Part shown: in pieces, positions 1-7,140 of the stretch | Layout: every line of letters begins with the position of its first letter | How positions within the stretch are numbered: the first letter of the stretch is position 1 | Source: Ruminococcus sp. | GTDB taxonomy: Bacteria; Bacillota; Clostridia; Oscillospirales; Ruminococcaceae | Assembly (NCBI GenBank): GCA_003446315.1 | Contig: DMBA01000129.1 | Location: forward strand, 1 to 13,471 | Direction: 5' to 3' | Length of the DNA: 13,471 nucleotides | The notes under the pieces: model-generated | Told to the model about the DNA's origin: nothing | Database searches by the model: none | The model's input: only the letters and a program-made list of their open reading frames with translations | Made by a program: the position numbers and the translations under genes

Positions 1-1058
1 CTACGACCACGACCACTACGACCACCACGACCACCGATACAACTACAACAACCACCGAAACGACCACCACAACTACGGATACAACTACTACCACACCTGA
101 AACCACGACCACAACGACCGAAACAACTTCCACCACACCTGAAACAACCACAACCACGACCGAAACCACGACAACGGAAACCACCACGACCACCACAGAG
201 ACTGTCCCGACAGGCGTGCTGGAATTCCGCGAATATGACGATCACGCAGCAGTTGTGCGCTGCAATACGAAAGCAACCGAGACAGTCACCATTCCGGAAA
301 CCTATAACGGAAAGCCGGTCACGGTCATTGAGAGCAAGGCATTCCAGAACTGCACACAGATCGAATCTGTCGAGATTCCGGAGAGCGTCACAGACATTCA
401 GGATCAGGCATTCAGCCGCTGCCTGAAGCTGGCGCACATTGCATTGCCGGCAAATCTGGAGCACATCGGCACAAACGCATTCGGCGGCACGCGCTTCCTT
501 GCGTCCATGATAGCAGAGGGCGGCATGGCAGTTTACGGCACATATCTGCTCAACGGCAAATCTGTCAGCGGCGATTTCACGCTGCCGGAAACCATCACAC
601 TGCTTGCAGACGATGCACTGGCTGGCAGCATCTCGCTGGGTGATGTCACCATTCTGAATCCGGCGCTCATCATTCCGGAGCATGCGGTATACAACCAGAA
701 AAACGCAGCCGGCGATTATGTTTACAGCGGCACGATCCGTGCAGATGAAGGTTCCACCGCGCAGGCATATGCAGAAGCGAACGGTTATCAGTACGCACCG
801 CTGAAAGCACCGGTACTCCGCGGCGACATTGACGACAACGGCGAAGTGAATTCGACCGACGCGCAGCTTGTGCTGAGTGCATTTGCAGAGATGATCTCAG
901 GCAACGAACACGGCTTGACGGAAACGCAGTTCACCGCAGCAGATATTGACGAAGACGGCGAGCTGAGCGCAATGGATGCGCAGTATATTCTGGAATACTT
1001 CCTGAACAACACGGTCTTGAACACCCCGACCGACTGGGAAACGCTGCTTGCAGGATAA
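1..1058 (+). CDS. Thr-rich linker, BspA-type leucine-rich-repeat, dockerin protein (5' partial)
   Basis: The reading frame is open from base 3 with no start codon in the window, so the N-terminus lies to the left; 351 residues are visible. Residues 1-69 are almost pure Thr with scattered Glu, Asp and Pro, a typical extracellular linker. A BspA-like LRR block follows (about bases 290-780), with repeats of the form IPESVTDI..AFSRC and ALPANLEHI..NAFGG and a closing GSTAQAYAEANGY element. The C-terminus (about bases 819-1010) is a dockerin: two EF-hand-like loops, DIDDNGEVNSTD and DIDEDGELSAMD, each with Asp/Asn at loop positions 1, 3, 5 and 12 for calcium. Dockerins bind cohesins, so this protein is probably secreted and docked on a cellulosome-type scaffold; LRRs of this type usually bind proteins or surfaces. 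No catalytic domain is visible, but one could lie upstream of the window. The GTG at base 216 is an internal Val codon, not the start. Confidence 0.9.
   Translation, partial: TTTTTTTTTTTDTTTTTTETTTTTTDTTTTTPETTTTTTETTSTTPETTTTTTETTTTETTTTTTETVPTGVLEFREYDDHAAVVRCNTKATETVTIPETYNGKPVTVIESKAFQNCTQIESVEIPESVTDIQDQAFSRCLKLAHIALPANLEHIGTNAFGGTRFLASMIAEGGMAVYGTYLLNGKSVSGDFTLPETITLLADDALAGSISLGDVTILNPALIIPEHAVYNQKNAAGDYVYSGTIRADEGSTAQAYAEANGYQYAPLKAPVLRGDIDDNGEVNSTDAQLVLSAFAEMISGNEHGLTETQFTAADIDEDGELSAMDAQYILEYFLNNTVLNTPTDWETLLAG
3..209 (+). repeat. Thr-codon low-complexity repeat at left edge
   Basis: This is an imperfect run of ACN codons (ACC, ACG, ACA, ACT) broken by GAA, GAT and CCT, encoding the poly-Thr linker of the dockerin protein. 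It reaches the first base of the window. The mixed codons show it is not a simple trinucleotide expansion. Confidence 0.9.
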
Positions 1059-1084
1059 GCCCATGCAGCGCTGATACAAAATCG

Positions 1085-1129
1085 AACGCCATCGTATTTC
1101 TGATGCACAGTCAGAAGTACGATGGCGTT
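1085..1129 (+). terminator. Hairpin terminator of the dockerin gene
   Basis: A 19-bp inverted repeat begins AACGCCATCGTA and ends TACGATGGCGTT, with a 7-base loop (TGCACAG) and one G-U pair. It is followed by TTTATATT. It starts 27 bases after the dockerin gene stop codon, so it is very likely the intrinsic terminator of that gene. Confidence 0.85.
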
Positions 1130-1155
1130 TTATATTCGCATTCGGGCAAATGCAA

Positions 1156-1193
1156 AACGTCCCTGCGTGCACATAGAAACACACAGGGACGTT
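1156..1193 (-). terminator. Hairpin terminator of the AI-2E family gene
   Basis: A 14-bp inverted repeat (AACGTCCCTG ... CAGGGACGTT) has a 10-base loop. Read on the minus strand the stem has one U-G wobble and is followed by TTGCATTTG; on the plus strand it is followed by ATTTTG. It sits 36 bases past the stop of the minus-strand permease gene. With the hairpin at 1085-1129 it insulates two convergent genes. Confidence 0.75.
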
Positions 1194-1229
1194 ATTTTGA
1201 GATTGATTCCAACATTCTGACCGACCGGC

Positions 1230-2579
1230 TCAGTGTGCATGGTTGCTGCCGTGCGATTCATCGGGCTGCTGCGCAATATCTTCAAGCAGAATGAGGTGCT
1301 GCAAATAGGGGCTGTCCGATTCATCATCATCGAGCAGACCGGATTCCTGTGCCGATTCGGTAATACCGAGAGATTCTCTGAGGAATTCCTCAGTCAATTC
1401 GCCGTCCCGGACTCGTTCTTCGAGCCGTTCTGTCGTGATCTGCTTGACGATAGTATAGAGCACCGCAAATGCAGGCACACCGATGATAAGCCCGATCACG
1501 CCGAACAATCCGCCGCCGAGCAAACAGGCAAACAGTTCCCAGAACGCCGGCAGCCCGATAGATTTCCCGACGATTCTGGGATCCATGATATTGGCATCGA
1601 ACTGCTGGAGTGCGATAATAAAGATGAGAAAATAGAGTGCTTTCATGGGATTCTCCATCAAAATGAGGAGAACGCAGGGGATCGCACCGAAAATCGGGCC
1701 GAAATACGGGATCATATTGGTCACGCCGATAATCACAGCGATGAGTGTGGTATAGGGAGTCCCGATAATGGTGATCCCGATAAAGCAGAACAGTCCGACG
1801 AGCACCGAGTCGATCAATTTCCCGACGACAGCAGTACCGAAGGTCTGGTTTGCGGCAGTGATCTGCGTGTCGATCCAATGGGCAGTTTTGGGCTTCACGG
1901 CAGCAAAGAGCATTTGTTTCCACTGCCGCAGGAAGCGTTCACGGCTGATGAGCAAATAAACAGCGATGACCACGCCCACCACGACATCATAGAGAAAGCC
2001 GAGGGTACCGGCAGCACCGGTCGCGGCAGCGGAGAGGATCTTCTGGGTAATATCGAGTGTATCGACCTGTCCCATACCGAGTTCGGTTGCAGAGAAGCGG
2101 TCGCTCAGTTCAGAGAGATAGCGGGCGAGGTTATTGTCTGCGGAGAGCAGCCTGCCGACATGTTCGGTCACGAGGTCGAGATAATGCGGCAGTTTATCCA
2201 AAGCGGTTGTCACGCCGTCAACGACCTGCGAAAATGTTGCAACGATCAGCAGCACGACCGACCCGACGAACAGCAGCACCGCAGCAAAGGAAGCGATGGC
2301 TCTGGGCAGATGCTGCAAGCGCGGATGCTTCTCAATGGTTTTCCCGAGGAGTTTGGCAAGCCTGTTTTCGAGCAGATTGGCAGCCGGGGCGAGCACAAAG
2401 GCAAAGATAAAGCCTGCAAAGACAGGTCCCAGAGCCGAAAAGAGTTTCCGGAAGAAACCGGCGACATCCTCAAAATGGATCAGGGCAAAGGTCAGAACGA
2501 TGCAGCCGCTGAGGACGAGAAAAAGTGTAAACGGGCGCATTTGGGAAAGCACGATGGGTTCACGGCGATTCTTCTTCAT
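1230..2579 (-). CDS. AI-2E family transporter (PerM/YdiK-type membrane protein)
   Basis: This is a 449-residue polytopic membrane protein. Hydrophobic segments lie near residues 17-35, 47-66, 96-117, 190-211, 255-275, 277-309, 314-326 and 346-379, with a soluble stretch (about 118-185) between the third and fourth. Family landmarks are visible: GVTNMIPYFGPIFGAIP (285-301) and DPRIVGKSIGLPAFW (333-347), as in the PF01594 permeases. Known members export autoinducer-2 (TqsA) or act as Na+/H+ antiporters; substrate cannot be read from sequence, so no symbol is given. The C-terminal tail (about 380-449) is acidic and ends His-rich. The ATG at 2579 is chosen because GGAAAGGG lies 11 bases upstream; the longer GTG start at 2591 would abut that site with no room for a ribosome. 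It has its own promoter and terminator, so it is monocistronic. Confidence 0.92.
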   Translation of the reverse strand: MKKNRREPIVLSQMRPFTLFLVLSGCIVLTFALIHFEDVAGFFRKLFSALGPVFAGFIFAFVLAPAANLLENRLAKLLGKTIEKHPRLQHLPRAIASFAAVLLFVGSVVLLIVATFSQVVDGVTTALDKLPHYLDLVTEHVGRLLSADNNLARYLSELSDRFSATELGMGQVDTLDITQKILSAAATGAAGTLGFLYDVVVGVVIAVYLLISRERFLRQWKQMLFAAVKPKTAHWIDTQITAANQTFGTAVVGKLIDSVLVGLFCFIGITIIGTPYTTLIAVIIGVTNMIPYFGPIFGAIPCVLLILMENPMKALYFLIFIIALQQFDANIMDPRIVGKSIGLPAFWELFACLLGGGLFGVIGLIIGVPAFAVLYTIVKQITTERLEERVRDGELTEEFLRESLGITESAQESGLLDDDESDSPYLQHLILLEDIAQQPDESHGSNHAH

Positions 2580-2590
2580 AAGAGCACACA

Positions 2591-2598
2591 CCCTTTCC
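2591..2598 (-). promoter_or_regulatory. Ribosome binding site deciding the permease start
   Basis: Minus-strand GGAAAGGG lies 11 bases before the ATG at 2579. It overlaps the upstream in-frame GTG at 2591, which rules that codon out as the likely start. Confidence 0.6.
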
Positions 2599-2623
2599 GT
2601 TCAAGAAGGCATCTTTTTGCTAT

Positions 2624-2652
2624 ATTATAGCACAATACTGCAAACAAATCAA
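2624..2652 (-). promoter_or_regulatory. Sigma-A promoter of the AI-2E family gene
   Basis: On the minus strand: TTGATT, a 17-base spacer ending in TGC, then TATAAT (extended -10). The expected transcript start is about 40 bases before the ATG at 2579. The -35 box lies 8 bases from the edge of the tandem repeat array, so the array abuts but does not overlap it. Confidence 0.75.
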
Positions 2653-2660
2653 GCATACAT

Positions 2661-3040
2661 GCGGGGAAGCCCCGCTGCAAATGATCTAAAGTCCGCCTCA
2701 GTCTGTCGGGGAACCTGCTTCCGTGATGTCCTACTATAGATTTTCCGGCTGATGTAGATTTTCCGGCTGCTCCCATTGCACTTTTGCGGGGAAGCCCCGC
2801 TGCAAATGATCTAAAGTCCGCCTCAGTCTGTCGGGAAACCTGCTTCCGTAATGTCCTGCTGTAGATTTTCCGGCTGCTGCTGTAGATTTTTCCGGCTGCT
2901 CCCATTGCACTTTTGCGGGGAAGCCCCGCTGCAAATGATCTAAAGTCCGCCTCAGTCTGTCGGGAAACCTGCTTCCGTAATGTCCTGCTGTAGTTTTTCC
3001 GGCTGCTGTAGATTTTTCCGGCTGCTCCCATTGCACTTTT
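2661..3040. repeat. Three tandem copies of a ~126-bp repeat between divergent promoters
   Basis: The copies lie at 2661-2785 (125 bp), 2786-2914 (129 bp) and 2915-3040 (126 bp). Each opens with the short palindrome GCGGGG-AAG-CCCCGC, continues with TGCAAATGATCTAAAGTCCG, and ends CCCATTGCACTTTT. Each also holds two inner copies of TGTAGATTTTCCGGCTGC (allowing small changes). Copies 2 and 3 are identical over the first ~78 bases and differ mainly by a 3-base change in the inner repeat. Copy 1 has several substitutions and one T fewer. No terminal inverted repeats, target duplications or transposase gene were seen, so this is not an obvious insertion element. Function is unknown: a regulatory array, a dispersed genomic repeat or a structured RNA are all possible. 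Confidence 0.92.
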
Positions 3041-3059
3041 CGCTATAATATGGTATAAT
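3031..3059 (+). promoter_or_regulatory. Sigma-A promoter of the ParB-like/BMP gene, -35 inside the repeat
   Basis: TTGCAC (3031-3036), a 17-base spacer ending TGG, then TATAAT (3054-3059), an extended -10. The -35 hexamer belongs to the conserved end of the third repeat unit while the -10 lies in unique DNA outside it. A second TATAAT at 3044-3049 has no -35 at proper spacing. The leader to the start codon is about 80 bases. Confidence 0.8.
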
Positions 3060-3130
3060 ACAAAATATGGACAGAAAAAGAAAAATTGAAGCATCCGAAA
3101 GATGGGAAATGCCTTTTCGCATATAGATAG

Positions 3131-3137
3131 AAAGGAG
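3131..3137 (+). promoter_or_regulatory. Ribosome binding site deciding the BMP-fusion start
   Basis: AAAGGAG lies 9 bases before the ATG at 3147, but only 3 bases before the in-frame ATG at 3141 and downstream of the ATG at 3102. It therefore favours 3147. Confidence 0.75.
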
Positions 3138-3146
3138 CATATGCAT

Positions 3147-5240
3147 ATGGCAATTCAAGATTATCAGAAAGCACAAAAGCTCGGAGAAAAACTGTACCGT
3201 CAGGCGTTATCACACGGTGAATATCCGTATCTGCCGGTATTGGAAGATCTGATCCGGCAGAATGATATTGACGGTCAGCTTCCGATGGGACAATTTGAGA
3301 TCCCGCTTTCCATGATTGCGGGAACAGCACAGAAGGAGCGCACCTCTGCATTTGCAGCGAATTTCATGCCGCTGCTGGATTATGACAGTGAATTCGGTGC
3401 AAAGTGGTCTGCGCTGTATGATTCCGTGCATGAAGTCGGCATCAATGTCCCGATCAAGGTATATGAATACATGCAGCGCTTTTACGTCATTGAAGGCAAC
3501 AAGCGCGTCAGCGTATCCCGATATAACGGCGCGGTAGCAATTGAAGCGAACGTCATGCGCATCATCCCGAAGCAGACCGATACCATTGAATATCAGATCT
3601 ATGCCGAATTCATGGAATTTTATCGTGTTGCAGGGATCTATGAGATTCAGATGAGTCAGCCGGGCGCATTTCCGCGTCTGATTCAGGCAATCACGCCGAC
3701 GGAGCAGCCGGATGATCCGGAAGAAGCACCGAAGCAGACCCCTGTCTGGGACGAAGAGCTGCGGCGGGATGTCAAATTCATGTATACGGTATTTGAAGCG
3801 TATTATGTCAACAAAACCGGCGGATTGCGTCTGCCGATCACAGTCGGAGATGCATTCCTGCATTTTCTGGAGATCTATGGCTTTGACCAGCTCCGGGGAC
3901 TTACCTCTGTGGAGCTGCACCGCCGGATCGACCGGATCCGGGAAGAATTCCGCGTGCTTGGCAGCATCAATCCGACTTCGCACATTCTGAATCCGACCGA
4001 AGGTTCCCGCAAAGTACCCCTGACACGCAAGATCCCGCTGCCGATCCCCGGCGCATCCAGACCGGTTCTGCACATTGCATTTTTATATCCGAAGGATCCG
4101 AAAGAATCCAGTTGGACATATAATCATGAGCTTGGCAGACTGTATCTGGAAGACTGCTTCGGCGATGCCATCACAACAATGTACTATATTTGTACGGCAG
4201 AAGAAGCAGAAGCGACCATTGCCAAAGCGATCGAAGACGGCAACAAGCTGATCTTCACCACCTCGCCGGTTTATCACGCCTGCACCATGCGCATGGCGGT
4301 CGCACATCCGGAAGTCATCATGCTGAATTGTTCCATGAACACGGCATATAAGCAGCTTCGTACTTATTATCTGCGTATTTACGAAGCAAAGTTCATCAGC
4401 GGCATCATTGCCGGTTCGATGACAGAAAGCGAACATGTCGGTTATATTGCGGATTATCCGGTACTGGGCACACCTGCATCCATCGGTGCATTTGCACTGG
4501 GTGTACAGCTTGTCAACCCGCGGGCAAAGGTCTTTCTGGATTGGTCAACGCTGGAAAACCACGATCCGATGGAGTTTTTCCGGGCAAATCAGGTCGATCT
4601 GATCTCTGACAGAGATATCAACGCGCCGGTGATGGAAGAAGCGAGCTGGGGTTTATACAAAGCCGCGTCCATGCCGGATGACGAGCCGTGGGATGTGTTC
4701 AACGACAGCTACACGCCGATCCGGTCAGAAGAAAACCGCAGCATTTACAAAGAAATCACAACGCCGATCACAGAAAGGGCGAGCTTATACGGCTTATATG
4801 AGAATGTGCCGGTACCGTTGGCAGCACCGGTCTGGAACTGGGGCAGTCTTTATGAAGATCTGGTACATTCCGTATTGATCGGCGCATGGAAAAACGACGG
4901 AAATGAGAACGAAACACAGGCATTGAATTATTATTGGGGCATGTCGTCCGGCGCAATTGACATTGCATGTTCCGGCAGATTGCCTTATGGCACGCAAAAA
5001 CTGGTGCGTCTGGTGCAGGATCGCATCACAGCAGGCAAACTGGAACCGTTCACCGGCGTGATCTACGGGCAGGACAGAACCTGCAAGGTGGAGATGGGGC
5101 AATCCCTGACACCGGATGAGATCATTGCAGCGGACTGGCTGCCGTATAATGTGGTCGGCAGACTGCCGGAAGTCAGCGAGCTGGCACCGCAGTTCCGGGA
5201 ATTTGCCAAGTGGCACACGATCCGGCGCAGTACGGTATAA
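3147..5240 (+). CDS. ParB-like domain fused to BMP-family (periplasmic-binding type) domain, no signal peptide
   Basis: This is a 697-residue protein. The N-terminal part resembles a ParB/sulfiredoxin fold: VPIKVYEYMQRFYVIEGNKRVS (about 101-122, shown with its GNKRVS signature) followed by an alanine/valine strand to about 140. A middle helical region (about 200-275) leads through a Pro-rich hinge to a C-terminal BMP/PnrA-type ligand-binding domain (about 305-690), with HIAFLYP at its start and GYIADYPVLGTPASIGAFALGVQ near 431-453 in two adjoining pieces. BMP proteins normally bind nucleosides outside the cell as lipoproteins. Here the start (AIQDYQKAQKLGEKLY) has no signal peptide or lipobox, so the protein is probably cytosolic and may sense rather than import its ligand. 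No ABC permease or ATPase gene is nearby. It has its own promoter; the downstream phosphoesterase may be cotranscribed. Role unknown; BMP assignment fairly sure, ParB-like part moderate. Confidence 0.82.
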   Translation: MAIQDYQKAQKLGEKLYRQALSHGEYPYLPVLEDLIRQNDIDGQLPMGQFEIPLSMIAGTAQKERTSAFAANFMPLLDYDSEFGAKWSALYDSVHEVGINVPIKVYEYMQRFYVIEGNKRVSVSRYNGAVAIEANVMRIIPKQTDTIEYQIYAEFMEFYRVAGIYEIQMSQPGAFPRLIQAITPTEQPDDPEEAPKQTPVWDEELRRDVKFMYTVFEAYYVNKTGGLRLPITVGDAFLHFLEIYGFDQLRGLTSVELHRRIDRIREEFRVLGSINPTSHILNPTEGSRKVPLTRKIPLPIPGASRPVLHIAFLYPKDPKESSWTYNHELGRLYLEDCFGDAITTMYYICTAEEAEATIAKAIEDGNKLIFTTSPVYHACTMRMAVAHPEVIMLNCSMNTAYKQLRTYYLRIYEAKFISGIIAGSMTESEHVGYIADYPVLGTPASIGAFALGVQLVNPRAKVFLDWSTLENHDPMEFFRANQVDLISDRDINAPVMEEASWGLYKAASMPDDEPWDVFNDSYTPIRSEENRSIYKEITTPITERASLYGLYENVPVPLAAPVWNWGSLYEDLVHSVLIGAWKNDGNENETQALNYYWGMSSGAIDIACSGRLPYGTQKLVRLVQDRITAGKLEPFTGVIYGQDRTCKVEMGQSLTPDEIIAADWLPYNVVGRLPEVSELAPQFREFAKWHTIRRSTV

Positions 5241-5380
5241 GCACCTGATCTGCCTGAAAATCATCAAAAGCACAGCAAAAACGGACAAAACACAAAACAC
5301 ACGATCAAATACACACGGAAATCGTCAAAAGCATCGCAGAAACAAAAAAGCAGGCGGATTCCGAAAAAATGGGGATAGAT

Positions 5381-6031
5381 ATGAAAATAATGGCAATGGC
5401 AGATGTAGAATCGACCTACATCTGGGATCACTACCAGAAGGGCATGTTTGACGGCATTGACCTGATTCTTTCAGCAGGGGACTTGAATCCTCGTTATCTG
5501 ACATTCATCGAAACACTTTCGAATGTCCCGCTGTTATATGTCCACGGCAACCACGATGAAAAATACCGCTATGACAAACCGGAAGGCTGCATCTGCATAG
5601 ATGATGACCTTTATATCCACAATGGCATCCGGATCCTTGGTCTGGGCGGCTGCATGCGGTATCGGCCCGGTGCACACCAATATACAGAAGGGGAGATGCG
5701 GCGGCGGATCCTGCGCATGACCCTGAAGCTGAAACGCTATGGGGGATTTGATATTCTGCTGACGCATGCCCCCCTTGCCGGTTTCCATGATGCCGAAGAT
5801 CCCTGCCACCGCGGTTTTGAGGCTTTTCGGAAATTATTGGAGCAATATCACCCGGAATACTTCATTCACGGCCATATTCACATGGATTATGGGCTGAATT
5901 CGCCGCGTCTTGCCTGCTATAAAGAGACTGTGGTCATCAATGCATTCCGGACATATACCTTCAATTACGGCGATCCTGCTGTGCGGACAGAAGCCGAACG
6001 GCATCCGGATAATGTTCCGAAAACATCATAA
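5381..6031 (+). CDS. Calcineurin-like metallophosphoesterase (YfcE/MJ0936-like)
   Basis: This 216-residue protein carries the metallophosphoesterase motifs in order: ADVE (7-10), GDLN (33-36), GNHDE (56-60), THAPL (128-132) and HGHIH (163-167). These residues coordinate the two metals that hydrolyse phosphoesters. The first motif is D-x-E instead of the usual D-x-H; from memory, related clostridial proteins begin SDEES...IWD, so this is likely a subfamily trait and not damage. No signal peptide, so it is cytosolic; the substrate is not evident. The ATG at 5381 is preferred because GGGG lies just upstream; the ATG at 5369 has no ribosome site and would add only four residues. The 140-base A-rich gap from the BMP-fusion gene shows no terminator or clear promoter, so cotranscription is plausible. 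Confidence 0.88.
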   Translation: MKIMAMADVESTYIWDHYQKGMFDGIDLILSAGDLNPRYLTFIETLSNVPLLYVHGNHDEKYRYDKPEGCICIDDDLYIHNGIRILGLGGCMRYRPGAHQYTEGEMRRRILRMTLKLKRYGGFDILLTHAPLAGFHDAEDPCHRGFEAFRKLLEQYHPEYFIHGHIHMDYGLNSPRLACYKETVVINAFRTYTFNYGDPAVRTEAERHPDNVPKTS

Positions 6032-6079
6032 TTTCTGCATAAATCGGTTATAAAATGAACGTATTTCCCTGAAAAAGGG

Positions 6080-6108
6080 TTGAAATCCAGTAAAAAATGT
6101 GGTATAAT
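6080..6108 (+). promoter_or_regulatory. Sigma-A promoter of the DUF2953-gerW-rluB group
   Basis: TTGAAA (6080-6085), a 17-base spacer ending TGG, and TATAAT (6103-6108), an extended -10 promoter about 40 bases before the GTG start of the DUF2953 gene. Confidence 0.8.
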
Positions 6109-6147
6109 AATTTTGTATATTTTGATGCAGTAAGGCGGTGATGCAGT

Positions 6148-7065
6148 GTGGTTTGGGCAATCATTCTGATTGTGTTATTTATTCTCTCGATCCTGCTGCT
6201 GCAGCCTGTCCGCGTCAAGGCATTTTTCGATGACGGCAAATGGGCTGTCGATGTGAAATATACGTTTTTTCGTTTATTTCACAAAGAATCTGAGGAAGAA
6301 AAACCGCCGGATGTGCCGCCGAAACCACTGGATCAGCCGGACGGTGCGATGCCGCCTGCCCATCTGATCCCGGAGCCGGATGCAGCAGAATCTGCCGGAC
6401 AGACCGCAGATCCGCAGCCGGAAACACCTTCCGCTGCCCCTGCCGCTTCCCACGCGGAAACCACCGGAAAACCCGCCGTTTCTGACGAAATATCCGAAGA
6501 AAACAACAATTCTGACCCAAAGCCGGAAAAAGCGAAAAAAAAGAAGCAAAAAGACACGGAAGTGCAAAATCCCCCCCAACCGGCACAAAAATCCGAAAAA
6601 AAGCCCGAAAAACGCGGCTTCATCGAGCGCCTGAAACCCCAATCTGTCTCCGAAGCAGTCGGTCTGGCAGGCGATATTTGCGCATCGCTTTCGCCCGCAC
6701 TTTCCTCACTCACCAAACATATCCACCTGCGGCATGTCAAAATCTATGCCGCGATCGGTTCGGAAGATGCTGCCGAAACAGCAACCCTTTACGGCAAGAT
6801 CTGCATTGCAGCTTATAATCTGCTCGGTCAGCTCCAGTGCTGGCTGGATATCAACACCGAAGAATTCCGCATTCTTGCCGATTTTTATAATGACAGCATC
6901 ACGTTCCGCGGTTCTCTGGAGCTGCGGGTGTCGCCTGCTGCTGCCATCCTCATCGCTTTGATACTCGGCAGCAAGTTCCTCTGGCGCACCATCCTGCGCT
7001 TCCATCGGGAAGACAAAGCGGAAAAACGCCGCTTGCGGGAATCCGCGCCGATCCGGCAGCAATAA
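6148..7065 (+). CDS. DUF2953-domain membrane protein
   Basis: This is a 305-residue protein with a GTG start; AAGGCGG ends 9 bases upstream. Residues 3-18 form a membrane segment (IILIVLFILSILLLQP region). Residues 48-155 are a long Pro/Glu/Lys low-complexity linker inserted after a short VDVKYTFFRLFH strand. The C-terminal part carries the DUF2953 pattern: IHLRHVKIYAAIGSEDAAETATLYGKI (192-218, shown as two joined pieces: IHLRHVKIYAAIGSEDAAE and TATLYGKI), with a second hydrophobic segment at 262-280. DUF2953 proteins have no established biochemical role but are often encoded next to gerW/ytfJ in endospore-forming clostridia, as here (76-base gap). The inference is a sporulation- or envelope-related accessory protein. 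The charged linker is longer than the folded parts would need, and its length probably varies between relatives. Confidence 0.8.
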   Translation: MVWAIILIVLFILSILLLQPVRVKAFFDDGKWAVDVKYTFFRLFHKESEEEKPPDVPPKPLDQPDGAMPPAHLIPEPDAAESAGQTADPQPETPSAAPAASHAETTGKPAVSDEISEENNNSDPKPEKAKKKKQKDTEVQNPPQPAQKSEKKPEKRGFIERLKPQSVSEAVGLAGDICASLSPALSSLTKHIHLRHVKIYAAIGSEDAAETATLYGKICIAAYNLLGQLQCWLDINTEEFRILADFYNDSITFRGSLELRVSPAAAILIALILGSKFLWRTILRFHREDKAEKRRLRESAPIRQQ

Positions 7066-7140
7066 TTCGTTTTATTCGTATTTTCTTGCTTTTTATCCGA
7101 TACAATCCCCGTATTTTTTCATTTTCAGGAGGTTATTACC

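Noticed and set aside
1233..2630. 465-codon plus-strand ORF opposite the AI-2E family gene
   Set aside because: It is antisense to a clear polytopic membrane protein. The translation is Asp/Glu/His/Gln-rich without any recognisable motif, has no ribosome site, and crosses the real gene's promoter.
2661..3040. CRISPR array
   Set aside because: The units are contiguous ~126-bp repeats without unique spacers and there are no cas genes nearby.
6066..6082. Terminator after the metallophosphoesterase gene (CCCTGAAAAAGGG)
   Set aside because: The stem is only about 4-5 bp with no T-tract, and it overlaps the -35 box of the next promoter.
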